This document shows positions 44,257 through 52,769 of a stretch of 64,000 nucleotides of DNA, piece by piece. The notes under the pieces are model-generated. The model was given only the letters and a program-made list of their open reading frames with translations, had not been told where the DNA came from and did not search any database. The DNA comes from JAAOII01 sp965207705 (lineage in GTDB: Bacteria; Pseudomonadota; Gammaproteobacteria; CBDBNL01; JAAOII01), in assembly GCA_965207705.1 (NCBI GenBank), contig OZ242292.1, forward strand, positions 1,426,001 to 1,490,000, in the 5' to 3' direction. Numbering within the stretch: the first letter of the stretch is position 1; the number at the start of each line of letters is the position of its first letter. A program made the translations under genes and the position numbers.

Positions 44257-45549
44257 TGACTCTTGGAAGCGGTTATTGCTGCCATAGAATATTCCCAAAG
44301 CTGGGATACTAATTTGGCGCGGATATATGTATGAGGCAATGCCCCAGGCGGCATAGTCAAAGTTGTCGTCCGCTACGTTAGGGACATCCCATAAGTAACC
44401 ATAATCAACAAAAGGACTAATAGTCCAAAAGATGGATCTTGTGCCAACAATAGGAATTTGATATTCAGCCCCTATAGTTGTGTATTGCCGCGCCCAACCG
44501 CCGCCGCTTGAAATGCCGCGCGACCCTGCCTCATTGCCAATTTTAAAACTATCATAAGCATTGCTGCTATCTTGGCTAGCACCGTCTAAACTCAACTGGA
44601 ATACATTCTTGCCATAAGAGGGCAACCCCCAATAGATGCTTGTAGCAAAAAAGCTATTACGAATTTTGCCGTCATCAGAATTAAAATCTCCAGCGATTGA
44701 TTGTGAGATTTGAAAGCCCTTTTGATAATAGTATTCAGCGTTTAAATTACTCCATTCGTAGTTTATCTCAAGTGATTGTGAGTCAATTTTTACTAATTCA
44801 TCTGCCAGTTGAGTTCCACTGCGCAATTCATTGCTATCAGATTCAAAATTATTTATTGTATAGGAATAAGACATACTAAATTCAGGAGTGATGTATTGCC
44901 TTAATCTTAAAGAGAAACTATTAGATTTTTCATTGCTACGATAAATCCAATCATCCGCATCAAACTGATAATTGGTTATATCATTGCTACTTGTGGATAT
45001 GAACAAGCCATAATCTCCTTGCGCATCCACATAAGGAATACCATAGAAAAACGCATAGCTATCTCTTTGCTCGCTTATTTGCCGTCTAAACGAGCTACCA
45101 AAAATATTGCCAGTGCCGCCTATGTTGGAATCAAAAATGAATGCGCCCCAAGCGGCTTCATTTGGCTCCTCCCCACTTTGGTAACTGGGAATTCCCAGAA
45201 AGCTCCATTTATCTTTTACGCGAATAGATACTTCTGTTGTTGATAATCTTTGCACTGTCACTTCGCTAAACAGCCCTTGATTTGTCAGGCATTGCTCTAA
45301 TTGAGCTTCCCCTGTTGGCAATGAGGGAAATCTTCCACGTTCAATGTCTTTATAGCAGATACGTACTAGTTTCTTTATATAAGATGTTTTGGTGCGTTTA
45401 TTGCCGCTAATTTGTAGTTGGTCTGTAGTGGATTCTTGCGCCTGGCTGAACGAACTCCAGCATAAGATGATTGAGCAGCAGATTAATTTTTGAGTTATGA
45501 CTCTGTTTAATAATAGCATTCTTTGAGTTTTAAAAAATATTCTATACAC
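44224..45549 (-). CDS. BamA/TamA-superfamily outer-membrane beta-barrel protein
   Basis: Has a signal-type N-terminus (KLICCSIILCWSSFSQAQ), at least one POTRA-like domain (about residues 45-125: LQISGNKRTKTSYIKKLV... LEQCLTNQGLFSEVTVQRL) and then alternating hydrophobic/aromatic strands to the end (FFIGFRN), consistent with a surface-antigen beta barrel. With 441 residues it is much shorter than BamA (five POTRAs), so it is an accessory family member. Start is GTG 45549 or ATG 45519 (Met11). Its last 33 bases overlap the parC 3' end. It may be the last gene of the redox cluster upstream, 62 bases away. Confidence 0.75.
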   Translation of the reverse strand: MYRIFFKTQRMLLLNRVITQKLICCSIILCWSSFSQAQESTTDQLQISGNKRTKTSYIKKLVRICYKDIERGRFPSLPTGEAQLEQCLTNQGLFSEVTVQRLSTTEVSIRVKDKWSFLGIPSYQSGEEPNEAAWGAFIFDSNIGGTGNIFGSSFRRQISEQRDSYAFFYGIPYVDAQGDYGLFISTSSNDITNYQFDADDWIYRSNEKSNSFSLRLRQYITPEFSMSYSYTINNFESDSNELRSGTQLADELVKIDSQSLEINYEWSNLNAEYYYQKGFQISQSIAGDFNSDDGKIRNSFFATSIYWGLPSYGKNVFQLSLDGASQDSSNAYDSFKIGNEAGSRGISSGGGWARQYTTIGAEYQIPIVGTRSIFWTISPFVDYGYLWDVPNVADDNFDYAAWGIASYIYPRQISIPALGIFYGSNNRFQESSFSFFIGFRN

Positions 45550-45611
45550 TTAATGTACCCCCTAATAATATATTTCCCCCCTTTAGTATATCCCCTCATT
45601 GATGTGTCCTC

Positions 45612-46166
45612 TTAGGCGCCCCAAGTCATCCGTTTAAGAACATTATCTTTAACTATGAAATGGTGATAAAGAGCAGCGAGCAGATGCAATATAATAAAAA
45701 TCTTTAACCCAGTGGGGATTACTTCATAATGTATAGTTTTGATTACCTCTACCGCCAAACCATCGGATAATGTAAGTGGAGGAATTCTGAATATATTAAA
45801 AAAAGGAACGGCTCTGCCATCAAGCAATTTGCCAAGCATGCCGCTTATAGGTTGCATTAATACCGCAATGTATAGTATCCAATGACTAATAGTGGACAAC
45901 TTGCGCATCCAGGGAGGAGTCGTTGGCTCATGCTCTGGTTTCTTGTTGAAGAAAACCCATATTAAACGCAAGCACACCAGCATAAAAACTGTTATCCCAA
46001 GGGACTGATGCAACCATACAAAGAAACGGCGCGTCTCGTCTCCTCTTGGTAAGTCGTGAGTAATTTCATGGTCAAGTAGCAGATATACAACAAGCACAAA
46101 CATCACCCAATGAAAGATTTTGCTTATCAGCCCATAGCGCTCTACTGAGTTTTTAATTTGAATCAT
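45612..46166 (-). CDS. Cytochrome b561 (bacterial di-haem type)
   Basis: Four-helix membrane haem protein that passes electrons between quinol and partner proteins. Candidate haem ligands occur in ISKIFHWVMF, WLHQSLGI, ISHWILYI and IILHLLAALYHHF. KDNVLKRM at the C-terminus is typical of the CybB family. It is the fifth gene of the minus-strand group that begins at 48587, 35 bases behind the gene at 46202, so it is likely the quinone-linked electron partner of the Rieske fusion. Confidence 0.9.
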   Translation of the reverse strand: MIQIKNSVERYGLISKIFHWVMFVLVVYLLLDHEITHDLPRGDETRRFFVWLHQSLGITVFMLVCLRLIWVFFNKKPEHEPTTPPWMRKLSTISHWILYIAVLMQPISGMLGKLLDGRAVPFFNIFRIPPLTLSDGLAVEVIKTIHYEVIPTGLKIFIILHLLAALYHHFIVKDNVLKRMTWGA

Positions 46167-46201
46167 AATTAAAGTATAAGTGAAATATAAATAAAGTAAT
46201 C

Positions 46202-47029
46202 TTATGCCTCCACACAGGGTGCTGGACTAAGGACGTTAATTGTAGCAGGATTAATCTGAAAAATATAATGATTATTTACTGCTGATAACTTTCCTTCCAC
46301 CTCTATTAGGTCCAACATATAGGGAAGAATATGTTCAATGTTTGCTTCCTCTTCCATAACTGTAGTTAGGACGACGCGGTTAAGAGTCGTTGCTTGCGGC
46401 ACAAATATCGGCGGAATTCCACCCCTTACGCATAAAGATGCGCAGGATTTATGAGTCATGCCCATAGACGGTCTCATTACTCCAAAATGGCATTTACTAT
46501 CTATAATTCTTCCTCTTAGCTTATGAGTTCCCAGTTCCTTTACTTTGGTGGTAGCAATATTTATGTTTTTACGCAAGGTAGACACTTCTGATAGCGCTTC
46601 AAATAAATAGTTATACCTAACGTCATGACGGGTAAGTAGTTTACCGCTGACATTTACATATTTTTCATCTAACTCATTAACCAATTGATGAGCGCCATGT
46701 TTGCCCTGTTTCACCAAGAAAACCGTATCATAGCCACTGGGGGAGTAATGATTAGGCACCAATAGATAAGGGTATGGTTCTTTTACTAATTGACCGCGTA
46801 ATGATATAGCTCTTGCTCCCCAGGTTGCCGCCTCAGGTTTTTTCTGCCTGGCAGCTATAAGTCCGCCAAATCCACCTATTGCCGCAATTAACAATGGTAT
46901 TGTCGCCAATAGTAAACGACGTTCGCGGTTTGGCATTTTCTGGTAGCCAATAAAAAAATTATCCTTTTCCTTCGGTGCCTTCTGTTTTTCCTGTTTCTTC
47001 CCTTTAGCGTTCATCTTCGTCTGACCCAT
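46202..47029 (-). CDS. Membrane-anchored protein of unknown function in a redox cluster
   Basis: 275 residues. A Lys-rich N-terminus precedes one hydrophobic segment (about residues 38-58, LLLATIPLLIAAIGGFGGLIA), so the rest is probably periplasmic. Two regions seem to be related beta folds. The most distinctive stretch is GRIIDSKCHFGVMRPSMGM followed by CASLCVRGGIPPIFV, with three or four cysteines/histidines that could bind a metal or haem. I do not recognise a named family. It sits 18 bases after the Rieske fusion gene and before cytochrome b561. Confidence 0.6.
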   Translation of the reverse strand: MGQTKMNAKGKKQEKQKAPKEKDNFFIGYQKMPNRERRLLLATIPLLIAAIGGFGGLIAARQKKPEAATWGARAISLRGQLVKEPYPYLLVPNHYSPSGYDTVFLVKQGKHGAHQLVNELDEKYVNVSGKLLTRHDVRYNYLFEALSEVSTLRKNINIATTKVKELGTHKLRGRIIDSKCHFGVMRPSMGMTHKSCASLCVRGGIPPIFVPQATTLNRVVLTTVMEEEANIEHILPYMLDLIEVEGKLSAVNNHYIFQINPATINVLSPAPCVEA

Positions 47030-47047
47030 CTGATTATTTTATGCTAC

Positions 47048-48091
47048 TTATTTTATTATAGCCGCTTTGGTTTTCTTACCCGCTGCATTAGGAGTTTGAT
47101 TAATCTGCACAATTCCATTTTTAATCCGCACATTATAGGTGGGTATTTTCTCAGTAAAAGGGGCTGGCGACCTGCCGTTTTCTGGCATATATTCATAGCC
47201 ATGCCAAGGGCATACTATGCGTCCATTGACTACCATTCCTTCACACAGTGGACCATTTTGATGAGCACAAGCGTTGGCGACTGCAACTATGCGGTCCTTA
47301 TCATAGCGGAATACTGCTATCTTATCTCCCTTACTTAGAGTAAAACCCTTAGCGCGGTTATTCTCTATACTTCTAGCTGGGCACAAAGAAACCCATTCCT
47401 CTGTTGATGTGGTGCGTTTGTCGGCGAGCAGCTCCTTAATTGCCACTAATATATGTAGTCCCGCTAAGGCGCTTGCCGCGGCGCCAAGAACATAAATATT
47501 ATTCATATCCCCTTCTGTTTGTATGAAGCCGAATAAGACGTGAGCGATTAAGAAAGAATAAGCAAAATATACGCCTATATGCAGTAGTTTCCATAACGGG
47601 GCAGTAAAGAACTTAAGCCAAAAATCATGGCTGGTAAGAGCCATTATCAGCAAAATAGCGTAAGCTGCCAGTCCATATATTTCAAAAGGAAAGCGGCTCA
47701 TGTCTGCATAATTAGGGTTGCTGGTAATAAGAGAAGCGAATGGGGGAATAACCCCATAGCCGTGATACCAAACGATGGCAAGCGATAGATGCCCGCTAGC
47801 TACTAATATCATACTTACCCCCAGATGGCGGCGATTATATAGTAGCGGCTTGAATACAGATGATAGACGCGCCAATGGACCTATGAATAAAATAATATGC
47901 AGCATTATGAAAGCGCAGGTCCCGAGAGCTCTGATAAGCAGAGTTGTCTGGCTTATGTCGCGTGGTTGGGGATGCATAAAGTAGGATACCGCCATATAAG
48001 TGGCTACATATCCAATAACCCCAATAATTATGAATACATCATAAGTAATTTTGAGTTTATTCCATTGGATTGCTTGATAGTCGGCGCTCAT
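47048..48091 (-). CDS. Ferric-reductase-like membrane domain fused to a Rieske [2Fe-2S] domain
   Basis: Residues about 15-240 form six to seven helices of the ferric reductase/MsrQ type with histidines suited to haem (LHIILFIGPLARL, RRHLGV, SGHLSLAI, KLLHIGVYF). Residues about 240-335 are a Rieske domain: Cys275-x-His277 (CAHQNGPL) and Cys294-x2-His297 (CPWHGYEY). The combination should carry electrons across or along the membrane. Its ATG overlaps the stop of the small upstream gene as ATGA. The terminal acceptor is unknown. Confidence 0.85.
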   Translation of the reverse strand: MSADYQAIQWNKLKITYDVFIIIGVIGYVATYMAVSYFMHPQPRDISQTTLLIRALGTCAFIMLHIILFIGPLARLSSVFKPLLYNRRHLGVSMILVASGHLSLAIVWYHGYGVIPPFASLITSNPNYADMSRFPFEIYGLAAYAILLIMALTSHDFWLKFFTAPLWKLLHIGVYFAYSFLIAHVLFGFIQTEGDMNNIYVLGAAASALAGLHILVAIKELLADKRTTSTEEWVSLCPARSIENNRAKGFTLSKGDKIAVFRYDKDRIVAVANACAHQNGPLCEGMVVNGRIVCPWHGYEYMPENGRSPAPFTEKIPTYNVRIKNGIVQINQTPNAAGKKTKAAIIK

Positions 48092-48285
48092 TGTACTTGT
48101 TCCTCTGCTTCTTTTTTAGGGTTGAAATCTTCCTCCCATTGTTCAAATAATTCGCTTTGTTGGCTCAGGTTTGCTTGCTGTTGTTGGTTCAGTACCAGAG
48201 TGCGGGCAAGCACAAAAGCTACGGCAAGAGACGCCAGTAAAACAATCCATATAAAAAAATGCAGTTTCCTATGCCAGTTCTTCAT
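48088..48285 (-). CDS. Small single-helix membrane protein
   Basis: 65 residues: basic start (KNWHRKLH), one hydrophobic helix (about 9-27, FFIWIVLLASLAVAFVLA) and a hydrophilic Gln/Glu-rich tail. It overlaps both neighbours by four bases (ATGA at 48285-48282 and 48091-48088), so translation is coupled through three genes. This tight coupling argues that it is a real gene and probably a subunit or assembly factor of the Rieske complex. No family recognised. Confidence 0.65.
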   Translation of the reverse strand: MKNWHRKLHFFIWIVLLASLAVAFVLARTLVLNQQQQANLSQQSELFEQWEEDFNPKKEAEEQVQ

Positions 48286-48587
48286 TGAGTTTTACTATGC
48301 TTCATTACTTTTGTGTTTGCTTTTTGTTTTTCTTTCTTTTTGGCGATTAAATATTTACGTATTATGAGGGAAACCTTGCCAATCGTAATTGGCATAATTA
48401 GGGGCCAGAGTAGCATAGCCGCTGGTAGAATCATTATCCTAAAACCGGAACTACCACCACGCGCATGAATGTCCATAAGGTTAACTAAGAATGTTATAAA
48501 CACCAAAGCAAACAATAGCCCGAAGCCCGCATAAGAGGCAGCCACGAGTAAAGGTAACGGATAAGCAGCTAAAATTTCTTGTATCAC
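48282..48587 (-). CDS. Small two- or three-helix membrane protein, first gene of the redox cluster
   Basis: 101 residues, starting at GTG 48587. Hydrophobic segments at about 12-36 and 53-72 are followed by a Lys-rich cytoplasmic tail. The sequence shows no cofactor motif. TATAAT on the minus strand lies 10 bases before the GTG. It is coupled by ATGA to the next small gene. Likely a structural part of the membrane redox complex. Confidence 0.65.
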   Translation of the reverse strand: MIQEILAAYPLPLLVAASYAGFGLLFALVFITFLVNLMDIHARGGSSGFRIMILPAAMLLWPLIMPITIGKVSLIIRKYLIAKKKEKQKANTKVMKHSKTQ

Positions 48588-48597
48588 AATTAGTAGT

Positions 48598-48603
48598 ATT
48601 ATA
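48598..48603 (-). promoter_or_regulatory. Candidate -10 box of the redox cluster
   Basis: TATAAT on the minus strand, 10 bases before the GTG at 48587. No clear -35. It would start the five- or six-gene transcript almost at the start codon. Confidence 0.4.
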
Positions 48604-48739
48604 AAGAAAGATACTATCTAATCCTACAATGTTATATAGAAAAATCTGCGGCAGCATAGATAACCCCAGATAATCATTGCAGGGAATATCTGTTTCTTAA
48701 TCTGTTATTAAAGTTCTAATTTTTTAGTCATTAAACCCG

Positions 48740-48745
48740 TAAAAT
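48740..48745 (+). promoter_or_regulatory. Candidate -10 box 6 bases before gmhB
   Basis: TAAAAT with 6 bases (AAGAGT) to the ATG at 48752. No strong -35 element. Fits the close -10 to start spacing seen at several genes here. Confidence 0.35.
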
Positions 48746-48751
48746 AAGAGT

Positions 48752-49333
48752 ATGCTTATGACACGTTTGGTAATACTTGACCGAGATGGGGTGATAAATA
48801 GCGATGATAAGGGCTATGTGAAGTCGCCTGATGAATGGCAGCCGATTCCTGGCAGTTTGGAAGCAATTGCGGCAATGCAAGTCAGCGGACTAAAGCTAGC
48901 GGTTGCCACCAATCAAAGTGGCATTGCCAGGAATTTCTACACCGAGCAAGATTTAATGGCAATTCACAATAAAATGGAACAGCTGTTAGAACAGTTAGGG
49001 GCAAAAATTGACGTAATAGCTTTTTGTCCTCATGGTCCTGATGATGGCTGCGCGTGCCGCAAGCCAAAGCCAGGAATGCTGCGTCAGATAAGCCGTGACT
49101 TGGGAATTGCCGCAAACGAAAGTATTTTTATTGGAGATTCACTTAAGGATATTGAAGCCGCGATAGCGCATGGTTGTAGTCCAATATTGGTGCAGACAGG
49201 TAACGGGTTACGCACTGCAGAATTACTTAAACAACAGCAGCTTAAAGTAGAAATATTTGCCGATTTGGCGAGTGCGAGTGAGCATATTTTATCAGATATT
49301 AATAAATCGGGAAATGAAAATGAACATGAATAA
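48752..49333 (+). CDS. gmhB: D-glycero-beta-D-manno-heptose-1,7-bisphosphate 7-phosphatase
   Basis: HAD-family phosphatase of ADP-heptose synthesis for the LPS inner core. The nucleophile motif is LVILDRDGVIN, with SPDEWQPIPGSLEAI and ATNQSGIARNFYT next. The zinc-binding segment CPHGPDDGCACRKPKPG is intact, and GDSLKDIEAA closes the active site. The 193-residue length is normal. An in-frame ATG at 48758 is an alternative start. The 3' end overlaps ispF in another frame. Confidence 0.94.
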   Translation: MLMTRLVILDRDGVINSDDKGYVKSPDEWQPIPGSLEAIAAMQVSGLKLAVATNQSGIARNFYTEQDLMAIHNKMEQLLEQLGAKIDVIAFCPHGPDDGCACRKPKPGMLRQISRDLGIAANESIFIGDSLKDIEAAIAHGCSPILVQTGNGLRTAELLKQQQLKVEIFADLASASEHILSDINKSGNENEHE

Positions 49334-49856
49334 ACATAATCTTACGCCTTCTAATGGACTGCCTAATATACGTATCGGGCAGGGCTATGACCTGCATGCT
49401 TTAGTTGCTGGGGATGGGATATGGTTGGGGGGAATATTAGTTCCCTGCGATAAAAAAACTTTGGCTCACTCGGATGGCGATGTTCTGCTGCATGCTATTT
49501 GTGATGCATTATTAGGAGCATGCAACATAAAAGGAGCAGAAGACATAGGAGCTATGTTTCCTGATACAGACGATAACTGGAAGGACGTCGCAAGTTCGGT
49601 ATTGATTAAGCGATGCATGGAAGTGTTGCAAGCAAATAACTATCAAGTGGTGAATATTGACAGCACCATTGTGCTGGAAAGACCACTGCTTGCCGATTAT
49701 AAACCGCAGATGCGTAATAATATTGCTCAGCTGCTTGGCATTGATGAAGATGCCGTTAGCATAAAGGCTACGCGTGGGGAAGGACTGGATGCGATTGGTA
49801 GAGGCGAAGCGCTGGCAGTCCATTGTGTATGTCTTATACATAAGCATAAGGTATAA
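49314..49856 (+). CDS. ispF: 2-C-methyl-D-erythritol 2,4-cyclodiphosphate synthase
   Basis: Fifth enzyme of the MEP isoprenoid pathway. The metal-binding start is RIGQGYDLHAL, and the second motif is LAHSDGDVLLHAICDALLGA. The 3' motif reads KATRGEGLDAIGRGEALA, near the usual KATT(T)EKLGFTGRGE. Three clustered ATGs (49314, 49320, 49326) are possible starts, all overlapping the gmhB end. The frame stays open to 49257 but that part has no family similarity. ispD, its frequent partner, is not adjacent. Confidence 0.93.
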   Translation: MKMNMNKHNLTPSNGLPNIRIGQGYDLHALVAGDGIWLGGILVPCDKKTLAHSDGDVLLHAICDALLGACNIKGAEDIGAMFPDTDDNWKDVASSVLIKRCMEVLQANNYQVVNIDSTIVLERPLLADYKPQMRNNIAQLLGIDEDAVSIKATRGEGLDAIGRGEALAVHCVCLIHKHKV

Positions 49857-49951
49857 ATATAAGATAGCACAATAAAGTAATTTTTTATCTCAATTTGCCT
49901 TTTTTAGGCACTTTTTACAATAGAATATACAAAATAGTTTACATATAAAAT

Positions 49952-51376
49952 ATGAGTAATAAGGAGATAAAGATTAAGAAAGGATTGGATATTCCCATGA
50001 GCGGAATGCCCGTTCAATCCTCTCCTGAGGTTAAAGAAACCGAGCAGGTTGCCCTGTTGGGTGGGGATTATCATGGGTTAAAACCAGCTATGGCGGTTGA
50101 GGTTGGAGACCAGGTCAAAAAAGGTACTGTTTTGTTTGCCGCTAAGCAAAACCAGGGAGTTGTATATACTTCACCGGCTTCAGGCGAGGTTGTAGCAATA
50201 AATCGCGGCGCGAGAAGAAAGTTAGTGTCGGTGGTAGTGGCAGTTGACGGCAAGGACACGCAAGAAAAATTTTCATCTTTTTCCACACAACAACTCAATA
50301 AAATCAAGGCGGCGGATATCGCCAAACAATTACAACTCAGCGGCTTATGGTGTGCTTTACGTACCCGTCCTTTTAGCAAGATTCCTGCCGTATCCAGCCA
50401 GGCGGATGCGATATTCATCAATGTGATGGCAGAAGATAAGCATTCTGCAGACCCGCAGTTATTTTTACAAGAACATACTAATGATTTTATTCAAGGGGTC
50501 AAGATTTTAGCGGCATTGACAAAAGAAAAAGGTCGCATTTTTGTCTCCCATGCTCCGCATATCCAATTACCAAATTTGCCACAGCAAAATAATGCTTCTA
50601 TTACCACTGCAACTTTCAGTGGCAAGTATCCTGCTTCTCTCAGCGGCACCCACATGCATTTTTTATACCCTGCAGGGCGCGGAGTAACCAATTGGTGTAT
50701 TAATTATCAGGATACCGCAGCGATCGGCAGATTATTCTTAACTGGGGAATTGATGAATCAACGGATGATAAGCATAGCAGGACCAGGAATTAGTAATCCA
50801 CGTCCGCTAATAACTTCTCTGGGCGCTAATGTGGAAGAACTTACCGCAGGAGAACTACAAGGCAATAACAACCGATTAATTTCTGGTTCGGTATTAAATG
50901 GTTCTATAGCAGGAGGAGCGGGAGGAGCGGAAGCAGCAGGAGAGAGCGATGCTGATGTCGGCAGTGAGTTTTTAGGCAGATACCACCTACAACTAACCGC
51001 ACTTAATAGAGGTGATACAAGGGAGTTTATGGGCTGGATGTCGCCAGGTTTTAATAAATTCTCAGTGCAGAATATCTATGTTTCCAAATTATTCAAGAGC
51101 AAATTATTTAATTTTACCAGCACCACTAATGGCAGTGAAAGGGCTATGGTTCCTATGGGCACTTACGAAAAAATTATGCCTCATAATATGCTGCCAACTC
51201 AATTATTACGTTCCTTATTGGTAGAAGATATTGAAATGGCAGAACGACTTGGCTGTTTGGAACTTGACGAAGAGGATCTGGCGCTTTGCTCTTTTGTGTG
51301 TCCTGGCAAATATGAGTATGGCGAGGCGCTGCGCGAGAATCTTACAAGAATTGAGAAGGAAAATTGGGACACTTAA
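49952..51376 (+). CDS. nqrA: Na+-translocating NADH:quinone oxidoreductase subunit A
   Basis: Cytoplasmic subunit of the sodium-pumping NQR respiratory complex. The start (IKIKKGLDIPMSGMP) and EVALLGGDYHGLKPAM-like region, then TSPASGEVVAINRGARRKL and SFVCPGKYEYGEALRENL at the end, are diagnostic. A Gly/Ala-rich insert (about residues 315-333) comes partly from a 9-bp tandem repeat (50912-50929). At 474 residues it is somewhat longer than Vibrio NqrA (about 446). nqrB follows after 59 bases. Confidence 0.95.
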   Translation: MSNKEIKIKKGLDIPMSGMPVQSSPEVKETEQVALLGGDYHGLKPAMAVEVGDQVKKGTVLFAAKQNQGVVYTSPASGEVVAINRGARRKLVSVVVAVDGKDTQEKFSSFSTQQLNKIKAADIAKQLQLSGLWCALRTRPFSKIPAVSSQADAIFINVMAEDKHSADPQLFLQEHTNDFIQGVKILAALTKEKGRIFVSHAPHIQLPNLPQQNNASITTATFSGKYPASLSGTHMHFLYPAGRGVTNWCINYQDTAAIGRLFLTGELMNQRMISIAGPGISNPRPLITSLGANVEELTAGELQGNNNRLISGSVLNGSIAGGAGGAEAAGESDADVGSEFLGRYHLQLTALNRGDTREFMGWMSPGFNKFSVQNIYVSKLFKSKLFNFTSTTNGSERAMVPMGTYEKIMPHNMLPTQLLRSLLVEDIEMAERLGCLELDEEDLALCSFVCPGKYEYGEALRENLTRIEKENWDT

Positions 51377-51435
51377 ATTTTATGCAACTAATATATACTT
51401 GTTGCAACAAGCTCAACATATAATTATTATCTATT

Positions 51436-52656
51436 ATGATTAAACGGATGATGGCCTCTCTTGCTCCTTATTTTGAGAAAGGAGGCAAATATGAAAAATG
51501 GTATCCTTTATTTGAAGCGGTAGATACCATCCTATATACACCTGGCAAGGTCGCCAAGCATGCTCCTTATGTGCGTGATGGAATTGATATGAAGCGGGTG
51601 ATGATAACTGTTTGGTTATGCGCTTTCCCTGCGATGTTTTGGGGTATGTGGAATATCGGTAATCAGGCGCTGGTTGCAATTGTTGAAAGCGGTTTAAGTG
51701 CTCCAGATGGTTGGCGCGGCGCCCTAATAGCTTCTTTAAGTTCACTAAACCCCAACAGTATTTGGGATTGCTTTGTTTACGGCGGAGTTTATTTTATTCC
51801 CATTTACTTTGTAGTATTTGTAGTGGGAGGGTTCTGGGAAGTGCTATTTGCCATGGTGCGGCGTCATGAAATTAATGAGGGCTTTTTTGTTACCTCAATC
51901 TTATTTGCTTTAACCTCTCCTCCCAATTTACCTTTGTGGCAGGCAGCCCTTGGCATCACCTTTGGCATAGTGGTGGGGAAAGAGATATTCGGCGGGACTG
52001 GCAAGAATTTTCTTAATCCAGCGCTTACTGGACGCGCCTTTTTATTCTTTGCCTACCCAGCGCAAATTTCTGGCGCTTCTGCTTGGACGGCGGTTGATGG
52101 ATTCAGCGGCGCCACGCCCCTTAGCTTGGCAGCTCAAGGCGGAGTGGATGCTATCCTGGCGCAAAATATCACTTGGTTTGATGCCTTCTTTGGCTTTATT
52201 CAGGGTTCAAGTGGCGAGGTTTCCACCCTTATGATTCTGATAGGAGCCGTGTTCTTGATATGGACTGGCATTGCTTCATGGCGCATAATGGCTGGGACAC
52301 TGCTGGGGTTATTTGCCACTGCTGGTTTGCTAAATCTGGTAGGGTCTGATACTAATCCGATGTTTGCCTTGCCTTTTTATTGGCACTTAGTGCTGGGCGG
52401 CTTTGCTTTTGGTTTGGTATTTATGACAACCGACCCTATCTCGGCAGCTATGACTAATAAAGGCAGATGGATTTTTGGTTTTCTAATTGGCTTTATGACG
52501 GTACTAATTCGCTGTGTTAACCCCGCCTACCCCGAAGGCATAATGTTGGCTATTTTATTTTCTAATATCTTTGCTCCACTTATTGATTATTTTGTGGTGG
52601 AAGCGAATATCAAGGCAAGAAGTAAAATGGTAGCTAAACTCCGTAGAATAACTTAA
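51436..52656 (+). CDS. nqrB: Na+-translocating NADH:quinone oxidoreductase subunit B
   Basis: Membrane subunit that carries covalently bound FMN and forms part of the sodium path. The start GGKYEKWYPLFEAVDTILYTP and IDMKRVMITVWLCAFPAMFWGMWNIGNQAL are diagnostic. The FMN-attachment site is SGAT with Thr227. The 406-residue length is normal. The genes for subunits C-F do not follow; tctC starts 113 bases later. Confidence 0.96.
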   Translation: MIKRMMASLAPYFEKGGKYEKWYPLFEAVDTILYTPGKVAKHAPYVRDGIDMKRVMITVWLCAFPAMFWGMWNIGNQALVAIVESGLSAPDGWRGALIASLSSLNPNSIWDCFVYGGVYFIPIYFVVFVVGGFWEVLFAMVRRHEINEGFFVTSILFALTSPPNLPLWQAALGITFGIVVGKEIFGGTGKNFLNPALTGRAFLFFAYPAQISGASAWTAVDGFSGATPLSLAAQGGVDAILAQNITWFDAFFGFIQGSSGEVSTLMILIGAVFLIWTGIASWRIMAGTLLGLFATAGLLNLVGSDTNPMFALPFYWHLVLGGFAFGLVFMTTDPISAAMTNKGRWIFGFLIGFMTVLIRCVNPAYPEGIMLAILFSNIFAPLIDYFVVEANIKARSKMVAKLRRIT

Positions 52657-52769
52657 ATTCGCACGGAATAGCGCATCCTTAAAGCGCCAAGTTAATGTAG
52701 TAAATTTCACTATTTATTGAATTAAATACATATAATACCTGTAATTATATTATTACTATAAAACACATT

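Noticed and set aside
48601..48739. Search for a tRNA or small RNA in the gmhB/redox-cluster divergent spacer
   Set aside because: No cloverleaf or stable hairpin with a U-run could be found; it seems to hold only promoters.
49257..49313. Upstream extension of ispF from a TTG
   Set aside because: The extra residues have no family similarity and lie wholly inside gmhB; the ATG cluster at 49314-49326 fits better.
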